Source of the DNA: an uncultured Lentibacter sp.
Lineage (GTDB): Bacteria; Pseudomonadota; Alphaproteobacteria; Rhodobacterales; Rhodobacteraceae
NCBI RefSeq assembly: GCF_937123735.1
Contig: NZ_CAKZKL010000050.1
Location: 1 to 64,000 of the forward strand
Reading direction: 5' to 3'
DNA length: 64,000 nt
Positions 18,317-27,743 of the stretch are shown one piece after another. A program made the position numbers and the translations under genes. Below the pieces are notes generated by a model. It did no database searches and was not told the DNA's origin. It saw only the letters and a list, made by a program, of their open reading frames with translations. Numbering within the stretch: the stretch's first letter is position 1; each line of letters opens with the position of its first letter.

Positions 18317-18340
18317 TGTGCGGTGGGTGGCCCGGGACAT

Positions 18341-19357
18341 ATGAGCAAAGTCTATTTTCGCCCTCTGGTGCAGGTCGGGCCGCTGCGGCCCGAAGGAAGC
18401 CTCCCCTTGGCGGGAGGCTGGGGCTGGTTTACGCAGCTTGAAGTCTTGGAGCGCAACCGGGCTGGCTTCGTGATCTCTGCGGCGCAAGCCCCCCAATCAA
18501 TCCTGGACCTGTTGTGCCGCCCCCGGCCTGCTATCGCGGGCCTGTCTCTTGAACGCCCACGGTTGATGGGTATTCTCAACGTCACCCCTGATAGCTTTAG
18601 CGATGGTGGGCTCTTTGTTGAGCCCGAGGTTGCGCGCCGGCATGTAGAATACATGCTCACACAAGGGGCAGACATTATTGATATCGGCGGAGAAAGCACG
18701 CGCCCAGGGGCTTTGGAAGTCGCGGTAGAGGATGAAATTTCGCGCACAGCTCCGATCATTGAGGCGATTTGCGGATCTTTGAGCGCACCCGTTTCTATTG
18801 ATACACGTAAAGTAGGTGTTGCGGCAGCCGCGCTCGACAGCGGGGCCGTCCTTGTAAATGACGTGTCTGGCTTCACGTTTGATAGCGCTCTTGCGCCGCT
18901 TTGCGCTGAGCGTCATGCCGGTGTCTTCGTCATGCACTCTCAGGGCGCGCCGGATACCATGCAGCTTGATCCGCGCTATGATGATGTTGTGTTGGATGTG
19001 TATGATTTCCTTGAAGAGCGTATTTCTGCCCTCAAAGCTGCTGGCGTGCCTGCGACGCAGATTGTTGTTGATCCAGGTATCGGGTTTGGCAAAACACTGT
19101 CACATAATCTCAAGCTGCTTGAGAAAATCAGCCTCTTTCACAGTTTGGGCTGTCCGATCCTTCTTGGCGTGTCCCGCAAAGGATTCATTCGAAAAATCGG
19201 CCAAGTGGACGCGCCTGAAAAGAGCGCCCCCGGGTCTATTGGGGTTGGTTTGGCTGCGCTCTCACAGGGCGTTCAGCTCTTGCGTATCCATGATGTTGGT
19301 GAAACAAATCAGGCTGTAAAGTTATGGATGGCGTCGGTGCAAGGAGACTATGGATGA
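18341..19357 (+). CDS. folP: Dihydropteroate synthase
   Basis: 338 residues. The pterin/pABA condensing enzyme of folate synthesis, a cytoplasmic TIM barrel. All signature loops are present: [56 protein letters not shown] and [12 protein letters not shown]. About 70 residues precede the barrel, longer than in E. coli but usual in this order. The GTG at 18323 is an alternative start; neither has a strong ribosome site. The stop overlaps the glmM ATG by four bases. Confidence 0.95.
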   Translation: MSKVYFRPLVQVGPLRPEGSLPLAGGWGWFTQLEVLERNRAGFVISAAQAPQSILDLLCRPRPAIAGLSLERPRLMGILNVTPDSFSDGGLFVEPEVARRHVEYMLTQGADIIDIGGESTRPGALEVAVEDEISRTAPIIEAICGSLSAPVSIDTRKVGVAAAALDSGAVLVNDVSGFTFDSALAPLCAERHAGVFVMHSQGAPDTMQLDPRYDDVVLDVYDFLEERISALKAAGVPATQIVVDPGIGFGKTLSHNLKLLEKISLFHSLGCPILLGVSRKGFIRKIGQVDAPEKSAPGSIGVGLAALSQGVQLLRIHDVGETNQAVKLWMASVQGDYG

Positions 19358-20697
19358 CACGAGAACTCTTCGGAACAGATGGGGTGCGTGGCACAGCAAA
19401 CACCTATCCGATGACCGCCGAAATGGCTCTCAAAATTGGCGCTGCTGTTGGACGGTATTTCCGCAAAGATAAATCTGTGGCCCACCGTGTTGTCATCGGA
19501 AAAGACACGCGCCTTTCTGGTTACATGTTTGAAAGCGCCCTGACTGCCGGCTTGACCAGCACCGGAATGAACGTGCTTTTGTTGGGCCCGATCCCAACCC
19601 CAGCAGTTGGCCTGTTGACGACCTCAATGCGTGCCGACCTTGGTGTGATGATTTCGGCCAGCCATAACCCCGCTGTGGACAACGGCATTAAGTTTTTTGG
19701 GCCAGACGGGTTCAAGCTTTCGGACGAAGCTGAGCTTGAAATTGAGGCCCTTGTAAAGCTTGGGGCAGAGCCGGCCCAATCGCGCAATATTGGCCGTGCA
19801 AAGCGCATAGATGATGGACGGTTTCGCTACATTGAGAGAGTGAAATCAACTTTTCCGTCGGGGATGCGCCTGGATGGCGTGAAGATTGTTGTCGATTGCG
19901 CAAACGGGGCCGCTTACCGAGCGGCACCTGAGGTTCTTTGGGAGCTTGGTGCCGAGGTTATCCCTCTTGCGGTATCGCCGGATGGTTTTAACATCAACAA
20001 AGACTGCGGTTCGACGAAACCGCGGATTGCTTCGGAAACCGTGGTGGCCCATGGCGCTGATCTGGGGATATGCCTGGATGGAGATGCGGACCGAGTGGTG
20101 CTCATAGATGAGACCGGGGCTGTTGCCGATGGTGACCAGATCATGGGGTTGTTCGCCAGCCGCTGGGCCGCAGAGGGGCGGCTTTCTGGCAAGGCTTTGG
20201 TTGCGACAGTGATGTCAAACTTGGGCCTTGAAACATTCCTGAATGCCCAAGGCGTTGGCCTTGAGCGCACGGCCGTCGGGGATCGCTATGTCGTTGAGAG
20301 GATGCGTGCGGGGGGCTTTAATCTCGGTGGTGAGCAATCTGGTCATATTGTGATGACAGATTATGCGACCACAGGGGATGGCTTGATGGCCGCGCTGCAA
20401 TTCTTGGCAGAGATGGTGCGGTCTGGCAAGCGGGCCTCCGAGCTGGCGCACGTCTTTGAAAAAGTGCCGCAGCTTTTGAAGAATGTGCGCTTTCAATCGG
20501 GTCAGATGCCGCTTGAAGAGGCTTCTGTGAAGGCGGAAATTGCGCGTGTAGAGCAGAACCTTGTTGGCCGCGGGCGCTTGCTTATTCGCAAATCGGGAAC
20601 CGAACCACTTGTCCGAGTAATGGCGGAGTGTGAAGATGAAGATCTGTTAAGCCAATCGGTAGAAGCGATTGTCACCGCTGTTGAGCAGGTCTTATAG
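19354..20697 (+). CDS. glmM: Phosphoglucosamine mutase
   Basis: 447 residues. Interconverts glucosamine-6-phosphate and glucosamine-1-phosphate on the way to UDP-GlcNAc, feeding peptidoglycan and lipid [12 protein letters not shown] opens the protein. The phosphoserine loop is ISASHNP (Ser103), the metal loop LDGDADRVV, the sugar loop GGEQSGHI and the phosphate loop [16 protein letters not shown] coupling with folP is the common folP-glmM arrangement in proteobacteria. The gene ends 39 bases from the convergent permease gene. Confidence 0.97.
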   Translation: MTRELFGTDGVRGTANTYPMTAEMALKIGAAVGRYFRKDKSVAHRVVIGKDTRLSGYMFESALTAGLTSTGMNVLLLGPIPTPAVGLLTTSMRADLGVMISASHNPAVDNGIKFFGPDGFKLSDEAELEIEALVKLGAEPAQSRNIGRAKRIDDGRFRYIERVKSTFPSGMRLDGVKIVVDCANGAAYRAAPEVLWELGAEVIPLAVSPDGFNINKDCGSTKPRIASETVVAHGADLGICLDGDADRVVLIDETGAVADGDQIMGLFASRWAAEGRLSGKALVATVMSNLGLETFLNAQGVGLERTAVGDRYVVERMRAGGFNLGGEQSGHIVMTDYATTGDGLMAALQFLAEMVRSGKRASELAHVFEKVPQLLKNVRFQSGQMPLEEASVKAEIARVEQNLVGRGRLLIRKSGTEPLVRVMAECEDEDLLSQSVEAIVTAVEQVL

Positions 20698-20736
20698 CGC
20701 ACTGAGCCTGCTGAAAGCTGCGGCTTTTCAAAAAGT

Positions 20737-21612
20737 TCAAGAGCGCACAAATACTCTTTTTAAGGCGCTGAATTGGCTTAAGCCCACGCCGGCCAAGATC
20801 AGCGTGAGCGCTAAAAGCAGGCTTTGAGGGAGAGGCTCTGAGAGGAAAACTGCGCCCAGCACCACAGACCAGACAGGAACCTGATAATTGGTCAGGCTCA
20901 TAAAGACGGGGCCTGCTGTTCTGATGACCCAAACACGCAGGAAATTTGCGCCTGCCGTTGGAACAAGCCCGAGGAAGCACAGAATCGCAATCGTGCGGGC
21001 GTCCGGCATGGGGGGGATGCCTTCGCTCATGAAAGCTGTCGGGATGATCAGGGCCGAGCCAAAAAGCAACGGCACTGCGGCCAGCCCGATTGGGTCAATT
21101 GGAGGCAAGCGGCGCATGACGACCGAACTGACGGCGTAGCAGCAGGCTGCGCAAACACAGGCTATTCGCCCGGGGGTTTCCAAATGAACGCCGGTCGAGC
21201 TGAACGCCTGCCCGCCAATCAGGATCACAACACCTAAAAAACCAATCACGAAGCCAAGAACTTTGCGCTGTGTCAGCTGTTCTCCCGGAACAAAGAAATG
21301 TGCCAGCGGCAGCACCAGAAGTGCGACTGCGGCCATCGAAACACCTGCAAAACCCGAAGTTACAAATTGCTGACCCCAACTGAGCAGCATGAACGGAACA
21401 GCCGAGGACAACGCGCCGACACATACGAGCGAAGCCCAGGCCCGTTCTTCAGTGCGCCAGAGTTTGCCACCCAAGACGCGCCACACAAGCACTGTGGGCA
21501 GTGTCGCAATGCTGATCCGCGCTGCGGCGATCCAAAAAGGGGTCAAGGTCTCAAGAGCCAGTTCGATGACCAGAAAGGTGCCCCCCCAAGTCAAGCCCAG
21601 AGCTGCAACCAT
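20737..21612 (-). CDS. EamA-family (DMT) permease
   Basis: 291 residues with about ten membrane helices in two EamA repeats: GLTWGGTFLVIELALETLTP in the first; LTNYQVPVWSVVLGAVFLSE in the second. Inner membrane; substrate unknown, perhaps a metabolite or amino-acid exporter. The ATG at 21612 cuts into the first helix. The frame stays open upstream as SQPPNITAASWL, which looks like native N-terminus, but it offers no ATG, GTG or TTG. A CTG at 21651 is the likeliest real start. It is transcribed in the same direction as ilvC but separated by a terminator. Confidence 0.8.
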   Translation of the reverse strand: MVAALGLTWGGTFLVIELALETLTPFWIAAARISIATLPTVLVWRVLGGKLWRTEERAWASLVCVGALSSAVPFMLLSWGQQFVTSGFAGVSMAAVALLVLPLAHFFVPGEQLTQRKVLGFVIGFLGVVILIGGQAFSSTGVHLETPGRIACVCAACCYAVSSVVMRRLPPIDPIGLAAVPLLFGSALIIPTAFMSEGIPPMPDARTIAILCFLGLVPTAGANFLRVWVIRTAGPVFMSLTNYQVPVWSVVLGAVFLSEPLPQSLLLALTLILAGVGLSQFSALKRVFVRS

Positions 21613-21725
21613 GAGCCAACTCGCGGCTGTTATATTGGGGGGCTGTGACAGAGGCGCGCCTTTCGATGTGAGCGAAACTGGTGGAACACAGGCGCGCCCG
21701 CTATGAGCCGGAGCGTATCATGTTG

Positions 21726-21749
21726 AAAGGGCGCCAGCTAGGGGCGCCC
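21726..21749 (-). terminator. ilvC intrinsic terminator
   Basis: Minus strand: GGGCGCC, 7-base loop, GGCGCCC followed by TTT, 25 bases after the ilvC stop. The stem extends to eight pairs. Confidence 0.65.
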
Positions 21750-21774
21750 TCTCCGAACTTGTGTGCGCGAGAAT

Positions 21775-22914
<1,140 letters not shown>

Positions 22915-22930
22915 CTAACTTGGAAAATTT

Positions 22931-23386
22931 ATGCTTGATGATTTGGATAGGCGCATATTGCGACAATTTCAAGCGGCTCCTGACATCTCGGTGGCTGAGC
23001 TGGCTGAGCGTTGCGCCGTGACGGCGGCAAGCTGTTGGCGGCGATTGGAGAAGATGGAAAGCCACGGCGTGATCATTGGGCAAGAAACCGTCGTGGATTG
23101 GCAGGCGCTTGGCTTTGCTGTGGAGGTAAGCCTGCGGATCACTCTGGATAAAACCCAGACCAATGCATTCGATCTCTTTATTCGGAGCGCGCGTGAAGTG
23201 CCTGAGATCCTGGAAATTCAGACATTCCTGGGGCGTGTTGACGTGCGTTTGTCGGTGATAGCACGGGATATGGCGCATTATCAGCTCGTCTATCGTCAGC
23301 GCATTCTGACTTTGCCACATATCTCTGACATTGAAGCCTTGATGCATGTCGCGCAGATCAAGACAGATGAGAGCCTTCCAATATGA
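22931..23386 (+). CDS. Lrp/AsnC-family regulator, first of pair
   Basis: 151 residues: an N-terminal winged helix (LDDLDRRILRQFQ ... VTAASCWRRLEKMESHGVI) and a C-terminal RAM ligand-binding domain (EIQTFLGRVDVRLSVIARDM). Lrp/AsnC proteins form octamers and sense amino acids. The gene diverges from ilvC, whose control it may share. The start is a plain ATG after an A/T-rich stretch with no good Shine-Dalgarno. Its stop overlaps the second regulator (ATGA). The effector is unknown. Confidence 0.88.
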   Translation: MLDDLDRRILRQFQAAPDISVAELAERCAVTAASCWRRLEKMESHGVIIGQETVVDWQALGFAVEVSLRITLDKTQTNAFDLFIRSAREVPEILEIQTFLGRVDVRLSVIARDMAHYQLVYRQRILTLPHISDIEALMHVAQIKTDESLPI

Positions 23387-23838
23387 TGGAACTGGATGAC
23401 GCTGATAAAGTATTGTTGCGCGCTCTGATGCAAGATGCGCGCTTAAGCAGCAAAGCTCTGGGAGAAAGGCTTGGCCTGTCTCAGCCCGCAACCTGGCGGC
23501 GCATTCAACGGCTCAAGGAGGTTGGTGTCATCAAGGGGCGAAAGCTTGTGCTGGACAGGGAGAAGCTTGGGCTGGGAGTAACGGTCTTTCTTGGCGTCAA
23601 GCTGGCGACGAAAGGGCGTGTTAGCCTCGAGGATTTTGAGCGGGCGGTATCAGCTATCCCCGAGGTCTTGAGTGTCGAACATGTGTTGGGGCTGTATGAT
23701 TACCGCCTCAAGGTTGTTGCGCGTGATATCCCTGATTTTGAGCGTGTCCTGCGGCGCAGGATCATGACTTTGCCTGGTGCGGGCGAAGTTGAAGCCAATG
23801 TTTTGCTGAGTGAGGAGCGGCGCCCAGGCCCAATTTGA
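23383..23838 (+). CDS. Lrp/AsnC-family regulator, second of pair
   Basis: Also 151 residues, with the same architecture: LDDADKVLLRALMQDARLSS, recognition helix LSQPATWRRIQRLKEVGVI, then a RAM domain (LSVEHVLGLYDYRLKVVARDI). It starts in the stop of the first regulator, so the two are co-translated and could form mixed oligomers. Sequence similarity between the two is clear but moderate, pointing to an old duplication. The class V aminotransferase follows 61 bases later and is a candidate target. Confidence 0.88.
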   Translation: MMELDDADKVLLRALMQDARLSSKALGERLGLSQPATWRRIQRLKEVGVIKGRKLVLDREKLGLGVTVFLGVKLATKGRVSLEDFERAVSAIPEVLSVEHVLGLYDYRLKVVARDIPDFERVLRRRIMTLPGAGEVEANVLLSEERRPGPI

Positions 23839-23899
23839 GCTAGGCGGATGGAAAAGTTGCTGCTACCCAAAGTAGAAAATCGCGTAACGGAGATGGCCA

Positions 23900-25024
23900 A
23901 TGGCTCTTTTGCAAACAGTTGACCCTCAGGGTCTTGATGAATTTTCAGTTGTCTTCACGGACCGCTCCCTCAACCATATGAGCCAGCGTTTCCAAGCCGT
24001 CATGAACGATATCTCTGATATGTTAAAAGAGGTTTATCATGCAGATGCTGTGGCCTTGGTTCCCGGGGGAGGGTCTTATGCGATGGAAGCTGTCGCGCGC
24101 CAATTTGGCGCTGGCGCTCATGCTTTGGTGGTGCGCAACGGTTGGTTCTCTTTCCGGTGGAGCCAGATATTTGACGCGGGCAATTTCGCTGAGCAGGTGA
24201 GCGTGTTCAAGGCGCGTCAGACGGGAAATGGTGCTCAAACACCTTTTGCCCCTGCGCCGCTTGCGGAAGTGACGGCAGCCATCAAAGCACAAAAACCTGA
24301 TGTAGTTTTTGCACCGCATGTTGAGACATCGGCCGGGCTTATTTTGCCAGAAGACTATATCACAGCTTTGGCCGAAGCCGCTCATGAAGTTGGGGCTTTG
24401 TTGGTGCTGGATTGTATTGCCTCAGGATGCGCATGGGTTGATATGCGCAAAACCGGCGTTGATGTTTTGATTTCCGCGCCTCAGAAAGGATGGTCCGCAT
24501 CGCCTTCTGCGGGTCTTGTCATGTTATCGGAGCGCGCTACCGAGCGTTTGGAGCATACGGTATCTGACAGTTTTGCCATAGATTTGAAAAAATGGCGGGA
24601 CATCATGAAGGCTTATGAAAACGGTGGTCACGCCTATCACGCCACCATGCCAACCGATGCTTTGACGGCGTTTCGCGACACGATGCAGGAAACGAAAAAA
24701 TTTGGCTTTGACAGGTTAGAGACGGCGCAATGGGAGTTGGGAGAGCGTGTCCGCGCGCTCCTTGCGAACAAGGGCGTTCGCTCGGTTGCAGCCGAGGGGT
24801 TTGGTGCTCCGGGTGTTGTCGTTAGCTATACCAGTGATCCTGACATTCAGAATGGCAAAAAATTTGCAGCACAGGGTATGCAAATTGCGGCGGGTGTTCC
24901 GCTGGCTTGCGACGAACCCGCTGATTTTATGACATTCCGGCTAGGGCTTTTTGGGCTTGATAAACTTTATGATGTGGACGCAACCGTGGAGCGCCTCAAA
25001 ACTGTCCTCGACAAAGTGCTCTAA
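23900..25024 (+). CDS. Class V aminotransferase (alanine/serine-glyoxylate type)
   Basis: 374 residues, PLP-dependent fold type I. LVPGGGSYAMEAVARQF binds phosphate. VLDCIASGCAWVDM carries the ring-stacking aspartate. ISAPQKGWSASPSAG carries the PLP lysine. It is nearest to alanine-glyoxylate/serine-glyoxylate transaminases, but the N-terminus is about 20 residues shorter than usual. Substrate is unproven. Placement directly after two Lrp genes supports an amino-acid role. It ends in a four-base overlap with the convergent hydroxylase gene. Confidence 0.78.
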   Translation: MALLQTVDPQGLDEFSVVFTDRSLNHMSQRFQAVMNDISDMLKEVYHADAVALVPGGGSYAMEAVARQFGAGAHALVVRNGWFSFRWSQIFDAGNFAEQVSVFKARQTGNGAQTPFAPAPLAEVTAAIKAQKPDVVFAPHVETSAGLILPEDYITALAEAAHEVGALLVLDCIASGCAWVDMRKTGVDVLISAPQKGWSASPSAGLVMLSERATERLEHTVSDSFAIDLKKWRDIMKAYENGGHAYHATMPTDALTAFRDTMQETKKFGFDRLETAQWELGERVRALLANKGVRSVAAEGFGAPGVVVSYTSDPDIQNGKKFAAQGMQIAAGVPLACDEPADFMTFRLGLFGLDKLYDVDATVERLKTVLDKVL

Positions 25025-26229
25025 AGCTTGACGCCAAGGCCTGCTTTCATGAGGGCTTGGCGGACAGGCTTGAAGCCATATAGCGCGCTGAGCCCGAAAG
25101 CTCTGATGTCGCGCAGCGGGCGCGCTGCGACCATCGAGGCTCGGTTGAGCGCGTCGATTCCTAAAATACGGGTGCGCACCTCGGCGTGTCGGCTGCGATG
25201 GTATGCGCGGAGCATTTGAGTGTTTCCGAGGTTTTCTGGTTCGGCTTTCGCCAAGTCAAACAAGCTTCGGACATCCCCAAGCGACATGTTAAGCCCTTGC
25301 GCCCCGATGGGGGGCACAACATGGGCAGCCTCTGCGACAAGGGCGGTGCGTTGGGCTGACATGTTGTCTGCATACTGTGAAATGATCGGCCAAAGAGAGC
25401 GGGGACTTGTCAGTTTAAGTGGCCCAAGTATCGCGCAAGAGCGTTCATTGAGAGCGGCCTCAAAATCAGCGACAGGAAGGTTTTGCAGGCGCAAAGCTTC
25501 AGGTGCACGCTCCATCCAGACAACGGCGGAGGCTGGGAGGCCATCGTGATCAGGAAGTGGCACAAGCGTAAACGGGCCGCCGGAGCGGTGGATTTCAGTT
25601 GAGACATTCTGGTGCGCTAGCGGATGTTGAACCGAAAAAGCGAGCGCTTTTTGTCCGTATCGTAGCGTTTTGACGTTTATGCCAACGGATTTGCGGACTG
25701 CGGAGTTTCGCCCGTCGGCAGCTACCAGAAGACGGGCTTCTATGGTCTCTCCTGAGCTGAGCGTGACAAGAGCGCAGGATGTGCGCGTGAAGACGGTATC
25801 GACCGACACACCTGTTTTGAATGTGATATTCTGATGCTGGCGTATCATGCTGACGCATTCCCGCCGCAACAGCCAATTGGGGAAATTCCAACCAAAAGGC
25901 TGGTCTGATATTTCACGCGCATCAAACTCTGATTGGATGCGAGGTTCTGGCGTAACCCCTCCTGCATCTATTATTCGCATAATTTGTAACGGTGCGGCCT
26001 CTTTTGCCAGATGTTCCCATAGGCCAATTTCAGACAACAGGCTCTTTGCTGGTTGCAAGAAGGCGGTGCTGCGCATGTCTGCGTTATGCGCGGTTCTTTC
26101 AGTGATGGGGGTATCGGGATCTGCGCAGACCACTTCAAAGCCAAGCGCTGCAAAGCTCAGAGCCGTGATCATACCTGCTATGCCGCCACCTGCGACAAAA
26201 ACATCTGTTTGACTGTGCTGCATGATCAA
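25021..26229 (-). CDS. UbiH/COQ6-family FAD-dependent hydroxylase
   Basis: 402 residues. It has an FAD-binding VAGGGIAGMITALSF dinucleotide motif at the N-terminus, a middle AADGRNSAVRKS (DG motif) and AEAAHVVPPIGAQGLNMSLGDV (GD motif contacting the ribityl chain). These are the marks of aromatic hydroxylases of the ubiquinone pathway (UbiH/UbiF/UbiI/COQ6). It probably hydroxylates a polyprenyl-phenol intermediate at the inner membrane face. Which ring position is modified cannot be told. The HAD gene lies 125 bases upstream on the same strand. Confidence 0.82.
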   Translation of the reverse strand: MIMQHSQTDVFVAGGGIAGMITALSFAALGFEVVCADPDTPITERTAHNADMRSTAFLQPAKSLLSEIGLWEHLAKEAAPLQIMRIIDAGGVTPEPRIQSEFDAREISDQPFGWNFPNWLLRRECVSMIRQHQNITFKTGVSVDTVFTRTSCALVTLSSGETIEARLLVAADGRNSAVRKSVGINVKTLRYGQKALAFSVQHPLAHQNVSTEIHRSGGPFTLVPLPDHDGLPASAVVWMERAPEALRLQNLPVADFEAALNERSCAILGPLKLTSPRSLWPIISQYADNMSAQRTALVAEAAHVVPPIGAQGLNMSLGDVRSLFDLAKAEPENLGNTQMLRAYHRSRHAEVRTRILGIDALNRASMVAARPLRDIRAFGLSALYGFKPVRQALMKAGLGVKL

Positions 26230-26354
26230 GCTCCAATAGATGCCTGCAAGTTAGCTTGGAGTTCGCGGCTTTCCAAGGTGTTGGGGCGCGTGAAAACAGC
26301 GCAATCCACGACAGCCGGGTTGTGCAATCTGTCGCAGTTTAGCGGTCACGAATT

Positions 26355-27005
26355 TCAGGCTTCACGCAGCGTATCCAAGAACGTGGAAAGGTGGTTTGTG
26401 TGGTGGTGAATATGATCTGCGGTTTCAGGTTGGGGAGCGACATGCACTGTGCGCATTCCCAAGGCATGTGGCACGATCAAGTTGCGTGGAACATCTTCAA
26501 ACATAGCTGACTTGCGAGGGTTGAGCTTTGCGGTTCTAAACACACGCTCAAAGGCACGCCTGCGCGGTTTGGGTTCAAACTCTGCATGTTCTATCCCGAA
26601 GACAGCATCAAAAACACCTTCCAGTCCGCGGGCCTGTAACACTTTTTCAGCATAGGGCTGAGTGCCATTTGTGTAGACAATTTTTTGACCAGGCAAACCC
26701 TCAAGAGCGGCCCTGAGATCTGGGTCCTCTTGAAGCGGATGAAAAGAAATATCATGAACCTCCTCAAGATAAGGGATGGGATCAACTGCATGATGTGTCA
26801 TCAAACCCGCAAGCGTTGTGCCGTAAGTCGCCCAGTAATTTTGTCGCAGCTGATCGGCTTCCTGTTGTGAAACCGTCAGTTCTCGCATGACGTAAGTTGT
26901 CATTTTGCGTTCAATTTGGTCAAAAAGCGCCATTTGCGGCGGATAGAGCGTATGATCGAGGTCAAAGACCCAGGTGTCGATATGGCTGAAGAGTTGTCTA
27001 TTCAT
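26355..27005 (-). CDS. HAD-family pyrimidine 5'-nucleotidase-like phosphatase
   Basis: 216 residues. Subfamily IA haloacid dehalogenase-like hydrolase with motif I DTWVFDLDHTLYPP (nucleophile and acid Asp), motif II IVYTNGT, and motif III/IV KPRRRAF ... AMFEDVPRN. The match to pyrimidine 5'-nucleotidase (SDT1-like) proteins is by overall pattern. ATG 27005 is used; the longer frame to 27041 includes a poorly conserved tail. It diverges from the GntR gene, so they may share a promoter region of 99 bases. Confidence 0.82.
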   Translation of the reverse strand: MNRQLFSHIDTWVFDLDHTLYPPQMALFDQIERKMTTYVMRELTVSQQEADQLRQNYWATYGTTLAGLMTHHAVDPIPYLEEVHDISFHPLQEDPDLRAALEGLPGQKIVYTNGTQPYAEKVLQARGLEGVFDAVFGIEHAEFEPKPRRRAFERVFRTAKLNPRKSAMFEDVPRNLIVPHALGMRTVHVAPQPETADHIHHHTNHLSTFLDTLREA

Positions 27006-27104
27006 TTGCAGAGGGTTACCCAAGCCTATGAGGTTTTGCAACGGATGCGGACTTGCACCTTTTTCTTGCCGCGATAGGGTAACGGGATGCCAAAGGGGGC
27101 CTCT

Positions 27105-27743
27105 ATGAAAGAAGTAAAAACATCACAGAAAGACGCTTATGGGCTTATCCTTGAGGCTATTGACAGAGGAGTTTATCGGCCCGGAGATCGCTTGGTTGAG
27201 AACGAGCTGGCCGAGCGTTTCGGGGTCTCGCGCACGCCCATTCGAGAGGCTTTGCAACGTTTGGAGACACAGTCTCTGTTGACACGCGACGGGCGCAGTT
27301 TGATTGTTGCCTCATTGGATCACAATCAGATGGCTGAGCTATATGCCGTGCGCACCGAGCTGGAAGGGTTGGCCGCTCAGCTTGCTGCGCGTCATGCAAC
27401 GGATGAGGAAATGCGCGTTCTGCGCGATATGATTGAAGAGGACCGTGCCCTGGTTGACAGCCCAAATGCGCTGGCACAGGCCAACCGTAGGTTTCACCAT
27501 CAGATACATTTGGCGTCACACAACAGGTTTTTGGTGCAACAGCTCAATCTGGTGCATCAATCGATGGCGCTGATGGCGACAACTTCGTTGGCGGCCGAAG
27601 GGCGCAGCGGGAAGGCTCTAGAGGAGCACGATATGATTGTGCGTGCAATAGAGGCGCGTGATGAGCACAAAGCGCGCGAAGCTTTGAAGTCCCACATATC
27701 AAAAGCCTTCATTACGCGCCTCAAGCTTGACGCCGGGACGTAA
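27105..27743 (+). CDS. GntR/FadR-family (FCD) transcription regulator
   Basis: 212 residues: a GntR winged helix (AIDRGVYRPGDRLVENELAERFGVSRTPIREALQRLE, shown here only as a family pattern in parts) and a C-terminal FCD all-helical effector domain with the histidines and aspartate expected for metal binding (RRFHHQIH, EEHDMIVRAI, LKSHISK). ATG 27105 has AAAGGGGG 5 bases upstream and is preferred over ATG 27087. Its last 45 bases overlap the convergent glycosyltransferase gene. The target is unknown; the divergent nucleotidase gene is a candidate. Confidence 0.85.
   Translation: MKEVKTSQKDAYGLILEAIDRGVYRPGDRLVENELAERFGVSRTPIREALQRLETQSLLTRDGRSLIVASLDHNQMAELYAVRTELEGLAAQLAARHATDEEMRVLRDMIEEDRALVDSPNALAQANRRFHHQIHLASHNRFLVQQLNLVHQSMALMATTSLAAEGRSGKALEEHDMIVRAIEARDEHKAREALKSHISKAFITRLKLDAGT

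Noticed and set aside
21652-21706. Two GGCGCGCC palindromes as an attachment or recombination site
   Set aside because: Eight-base GC palindromes are frequent in this genome and nothing else suggests mobility.
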